A stretch of DNA of 64,000 bases from Pseudalkalibacillus hwajinpoensis (lineage in GTDB: Bacteria; Bacillota; Bacilli; Bacillales; Guptibacillaceae): assembly GCF_039851965.1 (NCBI RefSeq), contig NZ_CP156674.1:1984001-2048000 (forward strand), in the 5' to 3' direction. Each line of letters begins with the position of its first letter. Position 1 is the first letter of the stretch. Shown one piece after another: positions 1 to 9,233 of the stretch. The notes beneath the pieces were generated by a model, which was not told the DNA's origin, searched no databases, and saw nothing but the letters and a program-made list of their open reading frames with translations. Made by a program: the position numbers and the translations under genes.

Positions 1-1161
1 GTAATGAAGGTAGCCTATTAAGCATGCGACCGGGAGCAATAGAACAGAAAAGTAGCCATATGGAACAAAAAAACTGATGAGGCCAATCGGAATTAGGACA
101 GGTAGCGAGAATCGAACCATGTATCGGCTTCTTGCTTTAACAGGAAGTGCGCGACAATCCTCATGTATAGAGACTTCAGGTAATACTTCTTGCAGAAACC
201 CTTTAAGGTTTCGACGTTTTATAAGTGGAAACATAACAGTTGAGAACTGTTCATCCTCGCCGCCTCCACCGCCACTTTCAACGTAGACAACAGAATAGCC
301 AAATGGCTGACGGAGAAGACCTTCCACTACCCGAATTGCCTGGATACGGTGCACAGGTATCGTTAACTGTCTTTTTTCAAGAATCCCTCTGTTGATAATT
401 AAATCATCTTCGACACGCGAAAGTACAAAACCACCATATTTAAGAACCGTACCAAGAACTGCGAAGAACCATGATAGTAACAAAAGGAATGCAGCTCCCG
501 CAAGAATAAAGGGCAACGTTGCATTCATAACCCTTTCCGACACGCTCATATAGAATTCATCGGGTATAATATTATCGATTTGTGAACCGATGGCCGCAAC
601 AAATGACAGGATCACACCTATGCCTCCGGAAGTTGATGCTGCAATAAGTAGTTGACGCCATGTCAGCTTATATTGTAAAGACCGCGTTACCGATTCTTCT
701 TCAGTATGCTCCTCTATACTCTTTCTCCTTTCATAAAGTTCGTCCTTCAATAGATCAGCATCAGAACGACGTAAAGCTGACATCACAACTTCAGGCTCTC
801 CACCACCGCCAGCTGTTTCAATTTGAACCTTTACAAGTCCAAAAACCCGTTGAATGATCCCTTGAGAAAAGTCGATTGATTGAATTCTCTCCCTCGGAAT
901 ATATCGCTTTTTACGAAAGATAAAACCCTGATGAATCCGGAGTTCTTTATTTTCAATATGGTAGGTGTAAAACAGCCAGCTGAAAATACCATTTCCAATC
1001 GTGAAGGCAAGCAGGCCTCCAATGGCGAGGAAGTGCCACCATGAGTATCCGTCGCCGCTACCAACAAAGACAAAAATAATCAACGGAAGAGCCGCTTCTT
1101 TCACATGTTTTGCGAATGACAGCAGCATGGCAACAGGATGAAGTCGTTTCTTATTAGACAT
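1..1161 (-). CDS. ydbT: PH-domain membrane protein YdbT (3' end outside window)
   Basis: An open frame of 387 codons runs from ATG at 1161 off the left edge. The product alternates hydrophobic helices with bacterial PH (DUF304) domains: the N-terminus has two membrane segments, then a basic stretch with FRKKRYIPRERIQSIDFSQG typical of YdbT/YdbS proteins, and a second similar block follows around residue 250. The start codon overlaps the stop of the upstream ydbS by 8 bp, so the two are translationally coupled. In B. subtilis ydbS-ydbT form a sigma-W-controlled operon associated with resistance to amylocyclicin; that is family knowledge and was not tested here. About 100 residues at the C-terminus are missing from the window. 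Confidence 0.85.
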   Translation of the reverse strand, partial: MSNKKRLHPVAMLLSFAKHVKEAALPLIIFVFVGSGDGYSWWHFLAIGGLLAFTIGNGIFSWLFYTYHIENKELRIHQGFIFRKKRYIPRERIQSIDFSQGIIQRVFGLVKVQIETAGGGGEPEVVMSALRRSDADLLKDELYERRKSIEEHTEEESVTRSLQYKLTWRQLLIAASTSGGIGVILSFVAAIGSQIDNIIPDEFYMSVSERVMNATLPFILAGAAFLLLLSWFFAVLGTVLKYGGFVLSRVEDDLIINRGILEKRQLTIPVHRIQAIRVVEGLLRQPFGYSVVYVESGGGGGEDEQFSTVMFPLIKRRNLKGFLQEVLPEVSIHEDCRALPVKARSRYMVRFSLPVLIPIGLISFFVPYGYFSVLLLPVACLIGYLHY

Positions 1162-1636
1162 CCTCTTCAGCCACCCTTGCTAATACTGAAATTCGGTCTC
1201 GTAATTCATCTGCTACCTCATTTGATAGCGCTGGAATCTCATGAGTAGTTGCTGCAGTTGAAATCGTTACAGAAGAAAGGCGATGGGCCCGTAACAAAGG
1301 CCCCTGCCTCGTATCTACATGCTGGACACGAACCATTGGAACTAATGTCCGCTTCACAACAATGACACCATATTTCAACTCGATCTCGTGCTCACTGACT
1401 TCATAGCGCCACTGTCTAAAGCGAAGCTTTGGAAGAATCCAGGTTTGAAGAACGATAAACAAACAAACCAGAATAACAGCGACAACAAGAACCCATGTTG
1501 GCCAGGGTGCCACAAAAATATGTATTACAAATAATCCAGCCAGAACTGCTAAACTCATAACAGAGATAATTCCTCCAGTTATTTGCCATACTCTTAATCC
1601 TTTTCGATCAATTTGTTTAGAAGGCTCAGGTCGCAT
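1154..1636 (-). CDS. ydbS: PH-domain membrane protein YdbS
   Basis: This 160-residue protein has two adjacent hydrophobic helices (about residues 15-35 and 42-62), followed by one bacterial PH/DUF304 domain containing VKRTLVPMVRVQHVDTRQGP, the signature of the YdbS family. Length equals that of B. subtilis YdbS. The SD is GAGAGGGG, 6 nt before the ATG. It is the first gene of a two-gene unit with ydbT. The exact biochemical role is unknown; a membrane-stress or antimicrobial-peptide defence role is inferred from the B. subtilis operon. Confidence 0.88.
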   Translation of the reverse strand: MRPEPSKQIDRKGLRVWQITGGIISVMSLAVLAGLFVIHIFVAPWPTWVLVVAVILVCLFIVLQTWILPKLRFRQWRYEVSEHEIELKYGVIVVKRTLVPMVRVQHVDTRQGPLLRAHRLSSVTISTAATTHEIPALSNEVADELRDRISVLARVAEEDV

Positions 1637-1741
1637 TAAACCCCTCTCTTTCTCATGATACCCTTGATTTTTTAACTAGTATATCATGGTTAGTTCCCTC
1701 CATCTATTCTCACCATTTTATTACAGCAATTCACTTTCCAC

Positions 1742-1771
1742 AAAAAAACCTGAGCTTCTTTACTGCTCAGG
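1742..1771 (-). terminator. Rho-independent terminator
   Basis: Read on the minus strand, a 7-bp perfect stem CCTGAGC/GCTCAGG with a 9-nt loop is followed by seven T. It ends the 1784-2683 gene and separates it from ydbS. Confidence 0.85.
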
Positions 1772-1783
1772 TTCATACGTTAT

Positions 1784-2683
1784 TTAAAAAAGGTTGGGCA
1801 CATATGGACGTTCTGACTCTCTCATACTGACCATTTCCTTCTCTTCATGAGACCAAATAGAAAGAATTCCTGCCTCCGCATTATAGAAGGTTAAGTATTG
1901 ATCCGTACACTCGAGGAGTTCACTACTGGGAATTGGAAATTTCTCCTGCAGTCCAGTTTCTGAACTTATGTATACCAGTTGGTCGCTTTTCCCAGTTCTA
2001 CCATTAATACCGTGAACAATTAAACTACCATTCCATGAATGAATCGTCCGGGGAGAGAAATCAAGTTTAAAAGAATTTTTGACCTGGAATTCATCATCCA
2101 AAAGTAGAATTTGATCCTGTTGAGAAGGAGTTATGGAAAGAGCCGCTACATAAATACCTTCATTTGTAACCATCATATTAACAGGTGAATATCCCTTTTC
2201 TAGCGGAATAACCACTTTTCCATCATTACCAAAAGTCGTTAAAAGGGCCTCATCACCTTCAACATGATAAGAAGAAACAATAAGCTGCTTCCCTTTACGC
2301 TTAAGGTCACAGAAAATCCCATTCACATGCCACTGATGGGTGATACGAGGATTCTCTTTAGAAAATTCATAGATCCAGCCGTTCCACTCTTCCCCTTCAC
2401 AAGCAATACAGATGGAATCAGTATATTCATAAAAGCTTGGTTTCCCATTTACCTGAAATGTTCTCAGCTGAGCAAGGGTGTTAACAAAGACATAAACTTC
2501 TACATGATTTGACGAGAGTTGTTTCGTAAACCAGTAATTTTGGTTAGAGTCCCTGACGACATTAGAAAAGCCTTCATCACTTGCGATTGGAAGCCTGGGT
2601 ACATTGACCCGCTCGGACGTATGGTTTGTTACATGAGGCTCATTCTCAGATTTCAGTACTTTGTTCCCTTGCTCAAAAGGCAT
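1784..2683 (-). CDS. Hypothetical protein, possible beta-propeller
   Basis: I do not recognise this 299-residue protein. It has no signal peptide or membrane segment. Its C-terminal two thirds is a run of short beta-prone segments, each with an aromatic near its end, alternating with polar turns, which suggests a WD40/YVTN-like propeller. A longer frame opens with TTG at 2689, but the SD GGGGAG lies only 1 nt from that codon and 7 nt from the ATG at 2683, so ATG is chosen. It is a single-gene unit with its own terminator. Confidence 0.7.
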   Translation of the reverse strand: MPFEQGNKVLKSENEPHVTNHTSERVNVPRLPIASDEGFSNVVRDSNQNYWFTKQLSSNHVEVYVFVNTLAQLRTFQVNGKPSFYEYTDSICIACEGEEWNGWIYEFSKENPRITHQWHVNGIFCDLKRKGKQLIVSSYHVEGDEALLTTFGNDGKVVIPLEKGYSPVNMMVTNEGIYVAALSITPSQQDQILLLDDEFQVKNSFKLDFSPRTIHSWNGSLIVHGINGRTGKSDQLVYISSETGLQEKFPIPSSELLECTDQYLTFYNAEAGILSIWSHEEKEMVSMRESERPYVPNLF

Positions 2684-2689
2684 TTTCAA

Positions 2690-2979
2690 GCTCCCCTTTC
2701 ATAACCAGCTACCTTTTACCAAAGACAAATAGGAAAAAGGATAGATATTAAAGACCGATCCTTGCTGTTAGTACTAGTTTAACAAACAATTCGTCAAGGG
2801 GGTATTGGGAAATAACAATAACTTTCGTCGGATTAATTAACTTTTCCGCTTCCTACTTTCCCAACTTATTAGCACAAACCAGGTACCAAAGTCCCTGAGT
2901 CACATAAATGGCCCTATTTACCCTCCAGTCATTCATGTACATTAACGTACCCACTCTCCTTTTTGCCAACTTTTTTGTC
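2690..2979. other. Intergenic region between divergent genes
   Basis: About 290 bp separates the hypothetical gene (minus) from the methyltransferase gene (plus). I see no open frame with an SD and no strong repeat. It must hold the promoter of the leftward gene, but I could not pick one out with confidence. Confidence 0.4.
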
Positions 2980-3008
2980 TTGACAGTCTCTATCCACTAG
3001 ATAACAAT
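2980..3008 (+). promoter_or_regulatory. Candidate sigma-A promoter of the methyltransferase gene
   Basis: TTGACA at 2980-2985 is a perfect -35 box, and an A/T-rich -10-like AACAAT lies 17 nt downstream. If real, transcription would start near 3015, after the ATG at 3007. This supports the internal TTG start. Confidence 0.45.
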
Positions 3009-3048
3009 GAAAACGAGTTCACTATTATTGGAGAAGGGTGAGATTTAC

Positions 3049-3699
3049 TTGGCTAGTAATCACGATGAATATATCCGGAATTTATATGGCAATGAAGATT
3101 CCGCAATCGTCACCGTAAATAAAAGCATAAGTCAACATGGCATGCCCGCCATCTCAATTAAGCCAGAAGTAGCGCGTCTGCTAACCTTACTGGTCAAGAT
3201 GTCAAAACCAAGAAATGTAATGGAAATCGGAGCGCTTGGAGGTTATAGCGGAATTGTTCTTGCTCACGCACTTGATAAAGAAGGGGCTCTTACGTCTCTT
3301 GAACTAGAAGAGTCATATGCCAATGTCGCACGAGAAAACCTTACAAAAGCAGGCTTTGGTGATAAAGTGAAATATGTAATTGGTCCAGCTCTACAGAATA
3401 TGGAATCCCTTTATAGCGCAGGCCAACACTATGATTTCTTTTTTATCGATGCTGATAAAGGAAATTATCCAGCCTATCTTGATATGGCTATTAAGCTCGC
3501 TTCACCTGGTGCTGTTATTGTTGCAGACAATACATTACAAGGTGATCGTGTTTTTGATGACAAAGTAGAAGATGAAAGTGTCAATGCAATCCGTACGTTT
3601 AACAACAAAATGGCAAATGATGAGCGCCTTGAGTCCATCATCATTCCTCTTTGTGACGGCCTAACCATTGGAAGAGTAAAAAGTGGAACAATTGAATAA
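3049..3699 (+). CDS. Class I SAM-dependent O-methyltransferase (YrrM-like)
   Basis: The product belongs to the CCoAOMT/catechol O-methyltransferase family. It shows SAM-binding motif I (MEIGALGGYSG), acidic residues after beta-2 (LELEES), and the metal-site motif FIDADKGNYP, with VADN further on. The substrate is not predictable. The frame begins with ATG at 3007, but that codon has no SD and lies inside the likely promoter. A TTG at 3049, preceded by AGAAGGGTGAG at a 6-nt spacing, gives 216 residues, the usual family size, and is preferred. It is a single gene followed by a strong terminator. Confidence 0.85.
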   Translation: MASNHDEYIRNLYGNEDSAIVTVNKSISQHGMPAISIKPEVARLLTLLVKMSKPRNVMEIGALGGYSGIVLAHALDKEGALTSLELEESYANVARENLTKAGFGDKVKYVIGPALQNMESLYSAGQHYDFFFIDADKGNYPAYLDMAIKLASPGAVIVADNTLQGDRVFDDKVEDESVNAIRTFNNKMANDERLESIIIPLCDGLTIGRVKSGTIE

Positions 3700-3715
3700 A
3701 TCCTTCACTCGTTCA

Positions 3716-3750
3716 AAAATAGGAAGAGCAACTGAGCTCTTCCTATTTTT
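3716..3750 (+). terminator. Bidirectional terminator
   Basis: A 14-bp perfect inverted repeat (AAAATAGGAAGAGC and its complement) with a 6-nt loop and A/T tracts on both sides. It serves the methyltransferase gene from one side and the decayed reductase gene from the other. Confidence 0.9.
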
Positions 3751-3751
3751 A

Positions 3752-4705
3752 TTAAAATGCTACAATTGTTCGTCCACGAACTATTCCGTTAAGAATAGAA
3801 TTTAGTACATCAGGAAGTTCGTCAATTGTTATTTCTTTCTGGATAGATGCAAGATGCGATGCTCTGAAGGTTTGTAATCACCTGCAACATGCTTCCATAT
3901 TTCTTTTCGTTTCTCCATTGGACAGTAAACCGAATCAATTCCAAGTAAATTAACCCCTCTCAGAATGAAAGGGAAAACAGTCGTTGGCACTTTGGCACCT
4001 GCTGTTAAACCACTTCCCGCCACGGCTCCTCCATACATCGTGTTACTTAGGACCGAAGCTAGTGTTGATCCACCGACAGGATCAATAGCTCCCGCCCACT
4101 TCTGTTTCCCAATTGGTTTAAATTCTTCAGGGGCAACTTCATCACGGCTGACAATAGACGTAGCACCAAGCTCTTTCAAATAACTATGCTCAGACTCTTT
4201 ACCTGTGCTGGCTGCAACTTCATAACCTTTCTTAGCAAGGATAACCACAGCCATACTTCCAACGCCACCGGTAGCGCCTGTCGTTCCAACTGGTAAACCG
4301 ATAGGGAAGCTGTAAAACCAGCTGTTCCGAAAACCATTGCCTCTTTTAATGAAAGCCCCTCAGGGAGTGGTACAATCCACTCCGACTTCACTCGTGCATA
4401 TTCACTGAACCCACCAAAGTGAGAAACGCCCAGCTCATAGCTCGTGACAATAACATGATCTCCCTCTTTCCAAGCTGGATGGTCAGATTCCGCAACAACA
4501 CCAGCAAGGTCAATTCCCGGAACATGAGGGTAATTCTTTACAATGCCTTCGGGTGCGTCGCCAGCCCATCCTTATAGTTCACACTGGAATAATGTACTTT
4601 TATCAGTACATCACCTTCTGGCAGGCCTTCCCTCTTCAATTCCTTAACAGTAACTTTCGTATCGTCTTCTACTTTATCAACTACTAAAGCTTTAAAAGGT
4701 TCCAC
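3752..4705 (-). pseudogene. Decayed YhdH/AcuI-type quinone oxidoreductase
   Basis: Pieces of a zinc-independent MDR reductase (YhdH, acrylyl-CoA reductase type) lie in order but in changing frames. The N-terminal piece (GTG at 4705 with SD AAGGAGG) ends at a stop near 4538 after VNYKDGLA. The next frame carries VKNYPHVPGIDLAGVV and GTAGFTA. A third begins near 4290 with TGATGGVGSMAVVIL after loss of about a dozen codons. A fourth, from about 3855, carries the C-terminus ILNGIVRGRTIVAF. At least three indels are needed, so the gene cannot make the enzyme. The SD and the terminator are still intact, suggesting recent decay. Sequencing error could explain one shift but not the missing codons. 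Confidence 0.88.
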
Positions 4706-4982
4706 TATGTCTTCCTCCTTTACTACCATTTTTAGTTCACGCTAAACAGAAATTACCCTAACTATCATTTTCAAAACAAAGGAAACAGCCCGTCGTCGAG
4801 CATATCTTATTCTCTCCTCAAGTTTAATCAACAGCCCATAATTCCCTTTTTCCTATAACAAGACCGGTGAAGGTAAACCACCTCTTTACGATCCATAACA
4901 CATATTTCAACTCAACTTTTGGATGGTAGTATAAAGCCCCTCAGGCAGGAAACATTAACAGCAAGTAAAGGAGGAATGCATT

Positions 4983-5096
4983 ATGGCAAGAAAAGAAAAA
5001 AAGCCCGGTATGAAGAAAAAGCTTACTCAAGCTGTTGACCATGCCAATCAAACAAACCCTTCAACGAAACAAAGAAGTAAACGAATTACAGAATAA
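4983..5096 (+). CDS. Small basic hypothetical protein, 37 aa
   Basis: ATG at 4983 is preceded by AAAGGAGG at an 8-nt spacing and followed directly by a strong terminator, so this looks like a real mini-gene. The product is lysine-rich at its start (MARKEKKPGMKKK), hydrophilic throughout and ends KRSKRITE-like. It has no membrane segment or cysteine. I do not recognise the family. The size and composition resemble small basic proteins made in sporulating Bacillaceae, but this is only a guess. Confidence 0.65.
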   Translation: MARKEKKPGMKKKLTQAVDHANQTNPSTKQRSKRITE

Positions 5097-5121
5097 AACC
5101 GGGCCTTTTATGCCCGGTTTT
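5095..5121. terminator. Bidirectional terminator
   Basis: AAAACCGGGC and GCCCGGTTTT form a perfect 10-bp stem with a 7-nt loop, shared by the small gene at 4983 (plus) and uvsE (minus). Confidence 0.9.
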
Positions 5122-6086
5122 CATTTCAACTTAAAGGTTGATTGATCAATGATTTCAACATCATCCCTTTTCTTAATTTCTTCCATCAGACGAAAAAGCG
5201 CGCCATCTTTTTGTTTCGCTTCAATCATGCAATCAATCTGAGCAGTGCTATCTCTTATTTCATTAAGAAAATCAAAAAACATCGAGACGTCTACATAATC
5301 TGCATGACTCCGAAATTCCTTTTCACTTTTAGGTGATGAAATATGCATTTTAACAGGCAGAGGAGACTCACTCCACGTATTCACCACTCTAGTCCAGTAC
5401 TTTGCCCACTCCTCCGTTTCGTGACAGGCCAGGTGATGATGATAGTCAAAGACAAGGGGGACGTTTAACTTCTCACATAGATAGAGCGTATCGAGCAAAG
5501 TAAATGTTGTGTCATCATTTTCGAGGATCACGGTTTGTTGAATTTTCTGCGGGGTATACATCCAATTATGAAGAAACCGCTCAAGTGCTTGCTCTTTGTC
5601 CTTATATCCACCGCCCACATGAAGAACACAACGATGTGCGGGATCAATCCCCATCGCCTCAAGAAGTCGGACATGCATAGCAAGCGCAGTTGTTGAATTC
5701 TTTAGTATTTCTTTCTTAGGAGAGTTAAGCAGAACGAAATGATCAGGATGAAAATCCACTCGCATTTCAGCTCTCTTTGCGAAGTCCCCAAGCTCCTCGA
5801 GCTCGTTTTTTAACGGCGAAAGGTAGTTCCAACCATCAAGTGCCTCATGATTAGCAAGCGGGATGAGCCTTGAACTGAATCGAAAGAAGTGAATCTCGTT
5901 CCCTTTATTATGCTTTAAAAGACGAAGACAGTTGTTTAGATTTGATTTTGCAATTCTCTCTAGCTTATGGATGGCAGCTTCCCTGTTTGTGAGCTTCTGA
6001 AATTGTGCAAAGGTCATCGTCTGGGATGGGGAGCTATTCGAAAGTTCCATACTCATCGCAACGTAACCTAACCGAATAATTGTCAT
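5121..6086 (-). CDS. uvsE: UV damage endonuclease UvsE
   Basis: This is a 321-residue member of the UVDE family, which nicks DNA 5' to cyclobutane dimers and 6-4 photoproducts in an alternative excision pathway. The start RLGYVAMSMEL is the family signature. TIM-barrel metal-site elements follow in order: HFFRFSS, DFHPDH, VLHVGGGYKDK, VILENDD, LVFDYHHHLA, KMHISSPK and CMIEAKQKD. Length is normal (about 310-330). SD GAGGTGGGA precedes ATG. In B. subtilis the homologue is sporulation-linked. Confidence 0.93.
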   Translation of the reverse strand: MTIIRLGYVAMSMELSNSSPSQTMTFAQFQKLTNREAAIHKLERIAKSNLNNCLRLLKHNKGNEIHFFRFSSRLIPLANHEALDGWNYLSPLKNELEELGDFAKRAEMRVDFHPDHFVLLNSPKKEILKNSTTALAMHVRLLEAMGIDPAHRCVLHVGGGYKDKEQALERFLHNWMYTPQKIQQTVILENDDTTFTLLDTLYLCEKLNVPLVFDYHHHLACHETEEWAKYWTRVVNTWSESPLPVKMHISSPKSEKEFRSHADYVDVSMFFDFLNEIRDSTAQIDCMIEAKQKDGALFRLMEEIKKRDDVEIIDQSTFKLK

Positions 6087-6229
6087 ATACTTCCCACCTC
6101 ACCATTTCTAATAGTCTTTCCATTTCAGGGGCATTCAATCAGCGATATCTTACAATCAATTACAAGTTGAAGCATGGTACAATTGAAGCAATACCTGGAT
6201 GCGGGTAACTTGAAAAAAGGGGTAATTTT

Positions 6230-7087
6230 ATGGCAACTCGAATCATTACGGACAGCAGCATTGACTTCCCTGAAGAACTGCTGAATGAATTAAACGTAAC
6301 GGTAGTCCCACTCAATCTTCTCTTTGGAAACGAAGAATACAAAGCTGGAGTAGATCTTGATACACCGACGTTTTATCAGAAACTCAAAGATTCAAAAGAA
6401 CTTCCCAAGTCCTCTGCCCCATCACCTCAGGACTTTCTAACAAAATATGAAGAAACCAGCTCGGAAGATAAAATTCTTGTCATTGGCCTATCAGGTTCTC
6501 TGAGCAGCACGTATGATAACGCCGTTATAGCCAAAAAGATGTTTCATGAGGAACATCCAGAGCGCATTGTAGAAGTGATTAATTCCAAAACAGCTTCATC
6601 GGGTCTTGGCATTATCGTTTATCATGCTGCTGAAATGGCACGTGATGGTGAGAGCTTTGAGACGATTGTTAAACAAGCACATGAGTATACAGATGATACC
6701 CTCACGATGTTTTTACTTGATACACTTGATAACGTGATCAAAGGCGGACGTCTCGATCGTGTAAGGGGTACGATCGCATCTGCTCTAAACATTAAGCTTT
6801 TAATGAGAGCAAGCGAAGACGACGGTTCACTCGAAGTGCTTGATAAAATTCGTGGCAACAAACGCGCCGTACGTCAATTCATCCAGAAAATTGGAGAGTA
6901 CGGACATAATGTGGAAGACAAAGTAATTGCTGTCGCGCATAGTAATTGCGAAGACAAAGCGAAAGCATTAATTGAACAAATTCAAGAACGGTACAAGTTT
7001 AAAGACGTTATTCTTTCTACAATGGGACCACTGATTGGCACGTACGCAGGTGAAGGTGGACTTCTCGTCGCGTTTAAGAAAAATTAA
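6230..7087 (+). CDS. DegV family fatty-acid-binding protein
   Basis: The 285-residue product carries the hallmark N-terminus IITDSSIDFP, the SSAPSP loop and GLSGSLSSTYDNA, and ends near GPLIGTYAGEGGL. DegV/FakB proteins bind a fatty acid and present it to the FakA kinase for phospholipid synthesis; which of the paralogues this is cannot be told. SD AAAAAGGGG lies 8 nt before ATG. It is a single gene with its own terminator and lies back to back with uvsE. Confidence 0.9.
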   Translation: MATRIITDSSIDFPEELLNELNVTVVPLNLLFGNEEYKAGVDLDTPTFYQKLKDSKELPKSSAPSPQDFLTKYEETSSEDKILVIGLSGSLSSTYDNAVIAKKMFHEEHPERIVEVINSKTASSGLGIIVYHAAEMARDGESFETIVKQAHEYTDDTLTMFLLDTLDNVIKGGRLDRVRGTIASALNIKLLMRASEDDGSLEVLDKIRGNKRAVRQFIQKIGEYGHNVEDKVIAVAHSNCEDKAKALIEQIQERYKFKDVILSTMGPLIGTYAGEGGLLVAFKKN

Positions 7088-7101
7088 AAAGTATGCTTAC
7101 C

Positions 7102-7131
7102 AAAAGAGCGCGATAAAGCGCTCTTTTTTTT
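7102..7131 (+). terminator. Rho-independent terminator
   Basis: Stem AGAGCGC/GCGCTCT with a 6-nt loop and eight T, directly after the degV-like gene. Confidence 0.92.
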
Positions 7132-7198
7132 ATTTTTATTACCTTGCATTAGGTTCTTAGATAAAAAAACATATAAAAAAGCGCTTTCTTAACAGGAA

Positions 7199-7214
7199 AT
7201 GAATGACCATTCAT
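7199..7214. promoter_or_regulatory. Candidate TetR-type operator
   Basis: A perfect 16-bp palindrome, ATGAATGACCATTCAT in the strand given, lies about 40 bp before the dienoyl-CoA-reductase-like gene. Its half sites resemble those of the Bacillus FadR operator (TGAATGA...TCATTCA), but with a shorter centre. Regulation by a fatty-acid-responsive TetR repressor is an inference. Confidence 0.5.
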
Positions 7215-7252
7215 CGAATTGAGTTCAAAACGAAGAAGTGTGGTGAATGGTG

Positions 7253-9199
7253 ATGGAATGGAAAAAGTTATTCGAACCGATAAAATTGAGAGGATTGACA
7301 CTGCCAAATAGGGTGATGATGGGATCGATGCACCTTGGCATGGAAGGAAGTAAAGAGCAAGAAGAAGCGCTCATCTCATTTTACACAGAACGATCAGGAG
7401 AAACCGGCCCAGGTATTATTGTAACAGGTGGCATCTCTGTATCACCTGAGGGAGATGGCGGTCATCATTTTCTCGGGTTTTACAGGGAAGATGATCTTGA
7501 GGTGATGAAACGGTTAACAACTCGCGTTCATAAAGAGGGAGGACGAATTGCTGCTCAGCTTTTTCACGCCGGGCGTTATGCATATGCCGCAATGAATGGT
7601 GTGCCCTCCGTTGCACCTTCACCAATTAAATCGCCTATCCACAGAGAACAACCTGTTGAGTTAACAGAGCTTGATATCCTTAACCTTCTAGAGTCGTATG
7701 CAGAAGCTGGTAGAAAAGCAAAAGAAGTTGGCTTCGATGCAGTCGAAATCATGGGTTCAGAAGGTTACTTAATCAATCAATTTCTTTCCCCGAGAACGAA
7801 TAAGAGGACAGATCAGTGGGGTGGAAGTTTTGGAAAACGAACAAGATTTGCAATTGAAGTTCTTAAATCAGTCAGACATGCCGTTGGGGAGGATTACCCC
7901 ATTATCTTTAGAATGTCTGGCCTTGATCTTGTTCCAGATTCCTCAACCCCTGAAGAAACGTTTCAACTCGCCAAACTGCTGGAAAAGAATCAAGCAGATA
8001 TTTTGAATATAGGAATTGGGTGGCATGAATCTACTGTCCCGACTATTTCCATGATGGTACCAAGAGCAGGATTTATTCAACCAGCATTACAAATTAAAGA
8101 AGCGGTCAATATTCCTGTGATTGGAAGCAACCGTATTAATGACCCCGTTCTAGCAGAAAAGTTACTGCATAAGCTGGACATGATATCAATGGCAAGACCG
8201 TTTCTTGCTGACCCCCATTTGCTTCGAAAAGCAAAGGCAGAAGCGTTAAATCAAATTAATACATGCATTGCCTGCAACCAGGCATGCCTCGATCATGCAT
8301 TTGAAGGGAAAGCCGTCTCCTGTCTTGTTAATCCACGGGCTGGACGCGAGTATAAATGGAAAATAAATAAACCGAAAAAATTGAAGAATGTCGTTGTCGT
8401 TGGTGGAGGCGTTGCAGGAATGGAAGCCGCACGAGCACATGCTGAGCTTGGCCATCAGGTTACACTTTATGAAGCAGGGCCATCCATAGGTGGACAATTC
8501 AATCTGGCTCGCAAAATTCCTATAAAAAAAGAATTTGATGAAACAATTCGTTACTACACAACAGAATTAGAGAGATTCGGAGTTCATGTTGCTCTCAATC
8601 ATAGACCGAGTGTAGAAGAACTTCTCGCTCACTCACCTGACCTTATTGTAGTGGCAACAGGTGTCATTCCTAGAGAACCTGTTATTCCAGGCATTGACCG
8701 TGCTGTACGATACCCTGAAGTTCTTTCCGGTACGGCCACTATTGGGAAGAAAGTGGTTATCATTGGTGCCGGTGGTATTGGTTGCGATGTGTCTCATTTT
8801 CTAATCGAAAAGGGAATTAATGACATTATCTTATTAAGACGAAATGGGAAAATGGGAGAAGGTCTAGGAAAAACGACCAAATGGGCAATGCTTCAGGATC
8901 TTAAACAAAACGGCGTTCGCTTCCGCACCAATCTTGCTTACGAAGAATTAACAGAAAAAGGGCTTGTTATCACGAATATTGAGTCAGGGGAACAGGAGCT
9001 CCTTGAAGCTGATACAGTCATTCTTGCAGCAGGACAGGAATCAAACGTCCCAGACGAGTACAGTGACCTTGAGGCAAAGGGGATTCAGGTCGCCGTAATT
9101 GGTGGCGCTCGTCTTGCAGGAGAGCTAGATGCGAAACGTGCAATTTACGAAGGAGCCAAAATTGCTTTTGAACCTGATACAATCTCTACACACATGTAA
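7253..9199 (+). CDS. NADH:flavin oxidoreductase / 2,4-dienoyl-CoA reductase-like
   Basis: The product (648 aa) has the three-part FadH architecture. An Old-Yellow-Enzyme FMN barrel (about 1-330) carries AAQLFHAGRY and EIMGSEGYLINQFLSPRTNKR. A 4Fe-4S cysteine cluster (CIACNQACLD... C) sits around 338-358. An FAD-binding GGGVAGMEAARA and an NAD(P)-binding GAGGIGCD make up the C-terminal half. Such enzymes reduce unsaturated acyl-CoA or related enones. ATG at 7247 touches the SD GGTGA, so the ATG at 7253 (6-nt spacing) is the likely start. It is a single gene with an upstream palindrome and a downstream terminator. The substrate could be another enone. Confidence 0.88.
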   Translation: MEWKKLFEPIKLRGLTLPNRVMMGSMHLGMEGSKEQEEALISFYTERSGETGPGIIVTGGISVSPEGDGGHHFLGFYREDDLEVMKRLTTRVHKEGGRIAAQLFHAGRYAYAAMNGVPSVAPSPIKSPIHREQPVELTELDILNLLESYAEAGRKAKEVGFDAVEIMGSEGYLINQFLSPRTNKRTDQWGGSFGKRTRFAIEVLKSVRHAVGEDYPIIFRMSGLDLVPDSSTPEETFQLAKLLEKNQADILNIGIGWHESTVPTISMMVPRAGFIQPALQIKEAVNIPVIGSNRINDPVLAEKLLHKLDMISMARPFLADPHLLRKAKAEALNQINTCIACNQACLDHAFEGKAVSCLVNPRAGREYKWKINKPKKLKNVVVVGGGVAGMEAARAHAELGHQVTLYEAGPSIGGQFNLARKIPIKKEFDETIRYYTTELERFGVHVALNHRPSVEELLAHSPDLIVVATGVIPREPVIPGIDRAVRYPEVLSGTATIGKKVVIIGAGGIGCDVSHFLIEKGINDIILLRRNGKMGEGLGKTTKWAMLQDLKQNGVRFRTNLAYEELTEKGLVITNIESGEQELLEADTVILAAGQESNVPDEYSDLEAKGIQVAVIGGARLAGELDAKRAIYEGAKIAFEPDTISTHM

Positions 9200-9225
9200 G
9201 AGAGGTGCGTGCGCACCTCTCTTTC
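9199..9225 (+). terminator. Rho-independent terminator
   Basis: Stem AGAGAGGTGCG/CGCACCTCTCT-type inverted repeat beginning at the stop codon, then T-rich. It lies between convergent genes and may act in both directions. Confidence 0.85.
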
Positions 9226-9233
9226 TCTTATCC

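Noticed and set aside
5142..5336. Plus-strand frame of 64 codons inside uvsE
   Set aside because: It is antisense to a well-supported gene and lacks an SD.
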